Below are positions 18,577-24,297 of a stretch of DNA of 24,297 nucleotides, in pieces. The position numbers and the translations under genes were made by a program. Positions within the stretch are counted from its first letter, which is position 1, and every line of letters begins with the position of its first letter. The stretch comes from Lactifluus volemus (Eukaryota; Basidiomycota; Agaricomycetes; Russulales; Russulaceae), in contig WTXI01000457.1 of assembly GCA_022376515.1 (NCBI GenBank), forward strand, positions 1 to 24,297, written 5' to 3'. Below the pieces are notes generated by a model that made no database searches, had not been told where the DNA came from, and saw only the letters and a list, made by a program, of their open reading frames with translations.

Positions 18577-19966
18577 ACGATTGCCGCACAGCATGCCCCC
18601 TAATGGCAGACGCCTTGCCCGTTCCATCAATCCTGGTCCCAGGGACATTTCCAATCCTAACTTTGATCCCATTCAGTTCCCCACAAAACTGTCGCAATTC
18701 AAACAGGCGTCAGTGGCAGTCCCTTTTGGGGGGTCGGAAGCGGCATCAGATCCTTGCTTACGGCCGTTGTAGGTATGTAGCCTATCGTGTCGGGGAATTC
18801 GGTAAAGAGCGAGGCAAATGAACTCGCTGAAATGTCAACGTCCCCGTTCCAGGAGTCGCGCTTGAATAAGCCATCATACGTTCGTCAGCATCCCGTGGAT
18901 AAAGGCACAGTTACAATTGAATCAACAAGTTTTCAAAACGCGTCCATGAAAGTTCTCGATACAAAAGTGCTTCCATGAGGCGAGTTGAGGCCGCAGGTTT
19001 CGAAGAAGCATACCATAGTGGGATCACGATATTAATTGATGGGACGGCGAGGAACGTATGTCGGACCAAGGGGAAACTTGCAAGTAAGGTGTGAAACAAC
19101 CTTTTTCTCTAGCATCTTGATGCCGACGAAGCGAGAGAAGCAACTCAGGAGAGAAGTGTGGTACGATGTGTCCAGCTATTCTCTGAATGGTGTTGGTGAC
19201 AGGCACTCCAACACCGGAGCCGGTCGCGACGTTCGCTGGATTCCTGGAACGTACAAGCTGACAAAAATGCTCCAGAAATTCCCTGAATTGAATCCATACA
19301 TGGGATGTTTTGCCACGATATATTCCGGACACTGGCATCAAGTTCATGAACCGATGAGTGTACACGACAGTAGCTTGGTTCCGTGTCTTCAAGGTCATCA
19401 ATCATGCAAAATAATAGGGGCCAACAAGGTAAGACATATTGTTTACGCGTTAAGAGTTGATGCCAAAGATTACAATTTTCAGTGGAAACTAGTAGCATTG
19501 AGGAGGGAATAAAAGTGCTCGGGACCTGCCGGTTCGAGCTAGGGTCACTAACTGGTAAATTGGTGTCCGCATCGCCCTACGTTCCTGTCCATCTTTCAAT
19601 TCAAGAATAACACGCTAGCTTTCTGCGGTGAGTACTACAAACACCGCGACAAAGAAGGCGGCCGTGTCTATTGGGGGTTATAGTAAGGTCTCCAGGGTCA
19701 AAATGGGCGAATTTGGCAAGCATATCCGAGAACAAGTCGATACGGAGAGTGAGAAACTTTAATTTCCCTTGATCACGTAGTTGACAGGCACGATGCATAG
19801 ACCAGGAATCTGTTTTGGAATACAGAACTGTTACTTACGACTGAGAGCAATTAAGATAAAGATAAGATTCACAACGGGAAAGACCGGAATATCGACTTGG
19901 GACGGAATGACGCGGGCCGGGTTCGAAAAATCCACTGCTCCTCGACTCAACACTCTGTGACGAGTA
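18577..19966. other. Gene-poor island, right part
   Basis: Long open frames exist on both strands (for example 19036-19512 plus, and 19401-19024 and 19498-19145 minus, overlapping one another), but none shows a known domain, and mutually overlapping open frames argue against all of them. The last roughly 100 bases before 19967 are the presumptive 5' region of UTP18. Confidence 0.4.
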
Positions 19967-22020
19967 ATGGGCAAGCACGCCCGTAAACGTCAGCGCAAGG
20001 ATGGGCCAAAAAGTGAATCGGTCGTGCCTCTAGGTACAGAGGCGCTGTTGGATGATGATGATGTCAACAAGGACGACGAAGAACGAAGGCTCGAAAGTCT
20101 ACTCTTCGGCAAGCCGTTCGTTAAAGAGCGACGGAGCCATGTCGTGGCTGTCGACAGTCCAGGAGAGGATGAGGAAAGTGTCGACGTGACCGCAGCAGAA
20201 CTGGAGGGAATGCTCGATTCCGATGTGAGTTTTGCCCGTTGGTACTGTTTGATCGCTTTGCTTGACTCCTCTCTTTTTTTTTTAGCTTTTTTTTGTAGAC
20301 GATGGCCCATCAAAGGGTACACATCTGTCAGGAAATGAAACTGACGTTAGTCCACTAGAAGAACTGCCCGATGCTTCTACCAGCGGAGACGAGGAGCAGA
20401 GCGAAGTCTCATCTGACTCTGACGGACACGAACCCGAAGCCCTTCGCGCCTCCCCCCCCTCCGCTCCTCACCTCCCAAAAAGCCGCAAGGCTCCTGCATG
20501 GACAGATCCAGACGATGCCTCCCTCGAGGTTTCGCTTGCATCCTCTGCGCGCTTGCGCAAACTGCGTGACGCGCCAGATGAAGATACGATTGGCGGGCGC
20601 GAGTATGAACGGCGTCTGCGGCGACAATACGTGAAGATGAACCCTACACCAGAGTGGGCTACGGCCGCACGGAGAAAACGACGACGGACGGAAGGTGATT
20701 CTGACGCCGATGCCGATGTGCTAACAACAACACCAAGCTTGGACACGCTCGTCACATCGTCAGGCGGAATCTTGGACCGCAAAGTACGGACACGTCTGGA
20801 CCCGGGCGTATTGGCTATAGAGCGGCTTCGCGATGCCAACCAGGCTGCGCAGACCGAGGGTGAGGTCACCGCTTTGCAATTTCACCCATCCCCGCAAGTG
20901 TCCATGCTTCTTGTTGCTGGCTCTGACCGTAGGATACGATTATTTAATGTCCGTGTTTTTTGTTTCACCTCCTTCGTTCAAATCCAATCCGCCCTAACAC
21001 CCAAAAAAAACAAACGTATAACAGGTTGACGGACACACAAATCCGCATCTGCAAACACTTCACATCCCCGCTTTGCCCATCACCAATGCGCAGTTCCATC
21101 CTTCCGGTTCGTCTATCCTTCTCACCGGCCACCGCCCTTTTTATTACACGTATGATTTGCAATCTGGGACGACAACGCGTTCACCGCGTGGGTTGTGGAG
21201 CACAACTTTTGCAAATGGGGACAAGGAAAACGTGGACCTCAGCATGAATGTGTGTGCGTTCAACGCTAGCGGAAATTTGCTAGCCGTTGCTGGGCGCCGT
21301 GGGTATGTGCATCTCGTCGACTGGCGTACCGGCGCTGGCCAGGTTGTCGGGAGTGTCAAGGCAAATACCGGCGTGAGAACACTTTCGTGGTTGCCAAATG
21401 GGACCGAGCTTATGACGCTCGGCGAGGACGCAGAGGCATACATCTGGGACATCCGAACCCGCAGGTGCATGCACCGGTGGAAAGACGATGGTGGATTCGG
21501 AAGCCGGGTGCTTGCGGGCGATCGCTCAGGAAGTTATCTTGCCGTTGGGTGAGTGGCTTTTGCAAGGACGGGAGGTTACCCATCAGTTGCCGAGACGTTG
21601 TTTTCTAGGTCAAAATCGGGGATCGTCAACGTGTATGGCACAGGGGCATCCTCATGGAGGAAAAGCGACCGGCCTAAACCCTTGAAGGCGATAGGCAACC
21701 TCACGACCCCATATCGGTGGTGCGATTCAACCATGACTCCCAGTTGCTCGCCATCGCAAGCAACATACAAAAGGACAAGATGCGTTTGGTAAGGCTTGGA
21801 CGGCGCCGCTCGGAACGCTTGTATTGTAGGCTTACGGCGTCATCTCCAGATACACTTACCATCTCTTACTGCGTTCTCGAACTGGCCCACGTCAAGCACA
21901 CCACTGGGACATGTCACAAGCGTTGACTTCTCGGCAGGCAGCGAATATGTTGCTCTTGGTAACACTCGTGGCCGTGTTCTGTTATATCACCTCAGATATT
22001 ATGATGCACATGGAGGCTAA
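19967..22020 (+). CDS. UTP18: UTP18, WD40 protein of the small-subunit processome (5 exons, one apparent frameshift)
   Basis: Exons are 19967-20224, 20286-20948, 21025-21548, 21609-21788 and 21850-22020. UTP18 is part of the nucleolar UtpB subcomplex needed for 18S rRNA maturation. The protein starts MGKHARKRQRK (basic, nucleolar), has an acidic middle with LFFVDDGPSKG and APAWTDPDDASLEVSLAS, REYERRLRRQYVKMNPTPEWA, then WD40 repeats (GEVTALQFHPSPQVSMLLVAGSDRRIRLFNVDG, NAQFHPSGSSILLTG, AYIWDIRTRRCMHRW, GHVTSVDFSAGSEYVALGN, RVLLYHLR). Acceptor 20285 was preferred over the nearby gtag because it keeps LFFVDD. The exons sum to 1796 nt, one short of a multiple of three: within exon 4 the frame jumps between NLTTP and SVVRFNHDSQLLA at about 21707-21713. 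One extra C in the CCCC run there restores TPISVV and a protein of 598 residues. UTP18 is essential in yeast, so a sequencing or assembly error is more likely than a dead gene. Confidence 0.88.
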
Positions 22021-22189
22021 TAATGGTCCACAATGGTATATTACGTCCATTTCATACACGTGTCCGAGAGGTGCATAGTGGAGCAGGAACAGCAGAGACA
22101 AGCCGAGAATCACGGTGCAGGCAAGCATTAGACAACAGACACACAGCTCGAGCCGTACCTGGGCATATGACATGTGACCAAGAAAAAGA

Positions 22190-24281
22190 TCACGAACCGT
22201 AACGAGTCATGAGATGAGTATATGTCTCACTGATCTTGTTCGAGATGAGAATGAGGGTGGAAGACAAAAGCGGGTGACGTACTTTCTTCGCTCTCAGCGC
22301 GCCGTCCGGAACATACCCACATATCCGACTGCTGGCTTCGAACCATCGCCTGGCATCATCCAACAAGCATACGCTTGGGAAATGGAGATGAATGGAGTTA
22401 GGCGTCGTGTAACATGTTCAAGCAAAGCCGTACTGAAGGCACTCAATCCCCGTATTATATGAAGACGTGAGAAGCCAATAACGCTCGTCCATCGGATATA
22501 TCTTTTTGCCGGGTAAGCAACAGAACAATAAGTCACTTGGCCGAGGGCTTGGGAGGTGAGGGGGGGAGGGGGGCGAGTTGTCTTCACCTCATCGACATTG
22601 TTGTCAGCGCTTCCATGCTCCTCCAGTACGACTATGGCTTGCTCAATGTATCCAATAGCTTTCAAACGGTCAGGAGCCGTATTCCGAGCGAGTAGCATGG
22701 TACAGATTGCACGCAACCATCGGGCAAATTTCTCGACAGACAATGCATTGCGGTCGAGGCTGGCGTGAAGTATCGCCTGCAATTGTCACGAGGTGTATGA
22801 GTGGGGGAAGGAAGAACAAGAGAGGGGTGTTCGGCTATACCTCTAATGCGACGAAAAGAACTGCACTTCAGGTCAGGTGAGATAGTCAATACGGTACCTG
22901 ATCTATATCCGCACCATCCAATGGGCACTCCTGAGCAGACCACTAGATTGCGCGTAATCTGGCGGGTTTACTCTGCTCCGGTTCAAGTAACACTTACGAG
23001 CATATCGGCAATCGACTCAAACGTGTCGCAGAGCGGAGCTTGACATTGTGCGACCTTCTTACCGATTCATTGGAAACGAGTCAAAGAAGCTCAGATAGCG
23101 CAGGAAGGAAAAACGTACTTGAATGACTTTAGGTATCACTTGCCATTCTTTCATCCGACATGCGAGTTCAGTCTCGAATATTAACAGCACACCGAGGCAC
23201 TGAGTGACACGAGGAATGTTACTGGAGCTTATGACACCTTTCTCCACGGTCTTGCGCAAGCGTTCTCCGCAGCTCTGAATTTCGTGAGCGGTGAACTCAA
23301 GCTGAGTTGAAAAGATAAATTAAAGAGGTCTTGAGGAGATAAGGGGGAATGTCCCACCTTATCAGAATTGACCGTTTGAGGTTCTAGTTTGCGCAAAGCA
23401 AATACTGCCAAGCGGCGTCAGTTGGGCGGACGAACACGGGAAGTTGGAATTGGAACAAACCCCTGGCCGAGGTGGCGGCAAAAGAAGAAAAAACAATACA
23501 CAAATACATCTCCTCATCCACTTCGAGCGCCGTTTCTAAGTAAGTCTCCAATAGCTAGGGCCCCCGTTCGCTTGGAATACAACGTTACCAGGTGAATGGG
23601 ACGAACCATACCTCGCGTGACATGTCAAAAAGAGGAGACACTTTTTCTTCTGCATTATCCCAGTCGGCCAGCCCTGTGTGGCGCAATTGTACGCGGTACG
23701 CCACAGCCAGGAAACATCCTTGATTATGAGTGACACACGCTTCTCTTTGCAAGCAGCATCAACCAAAGCTATCGCTCAATCAAGCCTAAGCCCAATGGAG
23801 CTCACGAAACCGTTAACTGAAAGGACCTACCTGTAGCGAAGTGCTGGGTCAACGCATCAATGAGAGCATCCTAAGTTCCGTGCGCCGCTTATGAGGAACG
23901 CACGTATACCAAATGGTCCGGCCCCACTTACTTTCCCCCAGCATTCGCGGGATCGGCTATGAGGCGAAGAACGAGTCTGATCATGCACCGAACCAAGGTA
24001 ATGGGCTCCACGGTCATTTCGGTTGTCTTTCGGGCTCTCACGAGGTCTAAGAGCTCTGTAGAACGGAAAGCAGCACGTTCTTCAAATCAGATTCGTGTGC
24101 CACCGGGTGGCATGAGCAACATTCGCTGGTCGAAGCAGGAACCATGAACCATAGCCCTGACCGCCCGAATAGCTAAGGGTGGAAAAAGTACGTGATGAGG
24201 CGGCGACAACGTGATATCGGTAAAATCAGTGATTCCATACCGTCATTTTCCATCCTTTGGCGCGAGTCAGTATAAATTTGG
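22190..24281 (-). CDS. ZIP4: SPO22/ZIP4-like meiotic TPR protein, 5'-truncated, with frame lesions (13 exons seen)
   Basis: Exons read from the right edge: 24281-24241, 24172-23932, 23870-23831, 23768-23612, 23545-23461, 23404-23358, 23301-23119, 23057-22998, 22942-22898, 22776-22588, 22501-22434, 22373-22283, 22234-22190 (stop). The N-terminal part lies beyond 24297. The family (Zip4/Spo22/TEX11) acts in meiotic crossover control and synaptonemal-complex assembly. Recognisable blocks: CKEKRVSLIIKDVSWLWRTAYN, SDKLEFTAHEIQSCGERLRK, LDRNALSVEKFARWLRAICT, RLKAIGYIEQAIVVLEEH, YPMDERYWLLTSSYNTG, LLDDARRWFEASSRICGYVP, KKISETYTHLM. Introns are 48-121 bp. Lesions: TGA at 24089-24087 between GGTRI and FEERAAF; one base missing at the five-C run 23935-23939; one base missing at 23672-23674 (CCC on plus). 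Adding one base in each run restores the frame. A 63-bp in-frame intron (24140-24078) could skip the TGA but would remove conserved-looking residues. Either assembly errors or a decaying gene. Confidence 0.8.
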
Positions 24282-24297
24282 CTGTGCCATTACACAG

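Noticed and set aside
19036..19512. 158-codon plus-strand frame in the island
   Set aside because: Overlapped by equally long minus-strand frames and shows no recognisable domain or splice context.
21700..21720. Programmed ribosomal frameshift in UTP18
   Set aside because: No slippery heptamer in the right phase; a missing base in a C run is simpler.
360..23450. Shared 14-mer gacgaacacgggaa near 398 and 23429
   Set aside because: No similarity extends beyond the 14-mer; probably chance.

Overview
The window reads as genomic DNA of an agaricomycete (mushroom-forming basidiomycete). Genes are cut by many short introns, mostly 48 to 110 bp, with GT...AG ends and CTNAC/CTGAC-like branch points. 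The protein set (secreted S17-like protein, expanded-type G-alpha, MDV1, SPO22/ZIP4) fits that group. All gene models below were built by hand from reading frames, splice signals and remembered family conservation. No search was run.

Layout. 1-190: possible 3' end of an upstream gene. 895-1838 (-): intact three-exon secreted protein. 2966-3817 (-): a decayed paralogue of it. 4707-5861 (+): seven-exon HAD phosphatase of the GPP/DOG type. 6093-7031 (-): p23/Wos2-type HSP90 co-chaperone. 7177-7882 (+): unrecognised membrane protein, divergent from p23 across only 145 bp. 8029-10646 (+): nine-exon MDV1, the WD40 adaptor of mitochondrial division. 10647-12515: no supported gene. 12516-14241 (-): G-protein alpha subunit. 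About 14.6-19.95 kb: a gene-poor island with a possible G-alpha relic and a near-perfect hairpin. 19967-22020 (+): UTP18, a ribosome-biogenesis WD40 protein. 22190-24281 (-): SPO22/ZIP4-like meiotic TPR protein, truncated at its 5' end by the window edge.

Main points of interest. (1) The left 5 kb is a tandem segmental duplication. A unit holding the secreted gene, the shared upstream region and the first exon of the HAD gene was copied. The left copy kept the secreted gene and has only a scrap of HAD exon 1; the right copy kept the HAD gene and a ruined secreted gene. A tRNA-like, A-tailed insert (SINE candidate) lies inside the right copy. (2) The G-alpha reading frame closes perfectly only if a one-nucleotide exon is spliced in between a GC-AG and a GT-AG intron. 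(3) UTP18 and ZIP4 carry single-base frame breaks at C or G runs, which look like undercalled homopolymers; ZIP4 also has an in-frame TGA. (4) The island between G-alpha and UTP18 holds a decayed G-alpha-like N-terminus and a hairpin of about 27 bp.

The genes are mostly unrelated housekeeping and signalling genes. No operon-like pathway, CRISPR array, rRNA or clear tRNA gene was seen.
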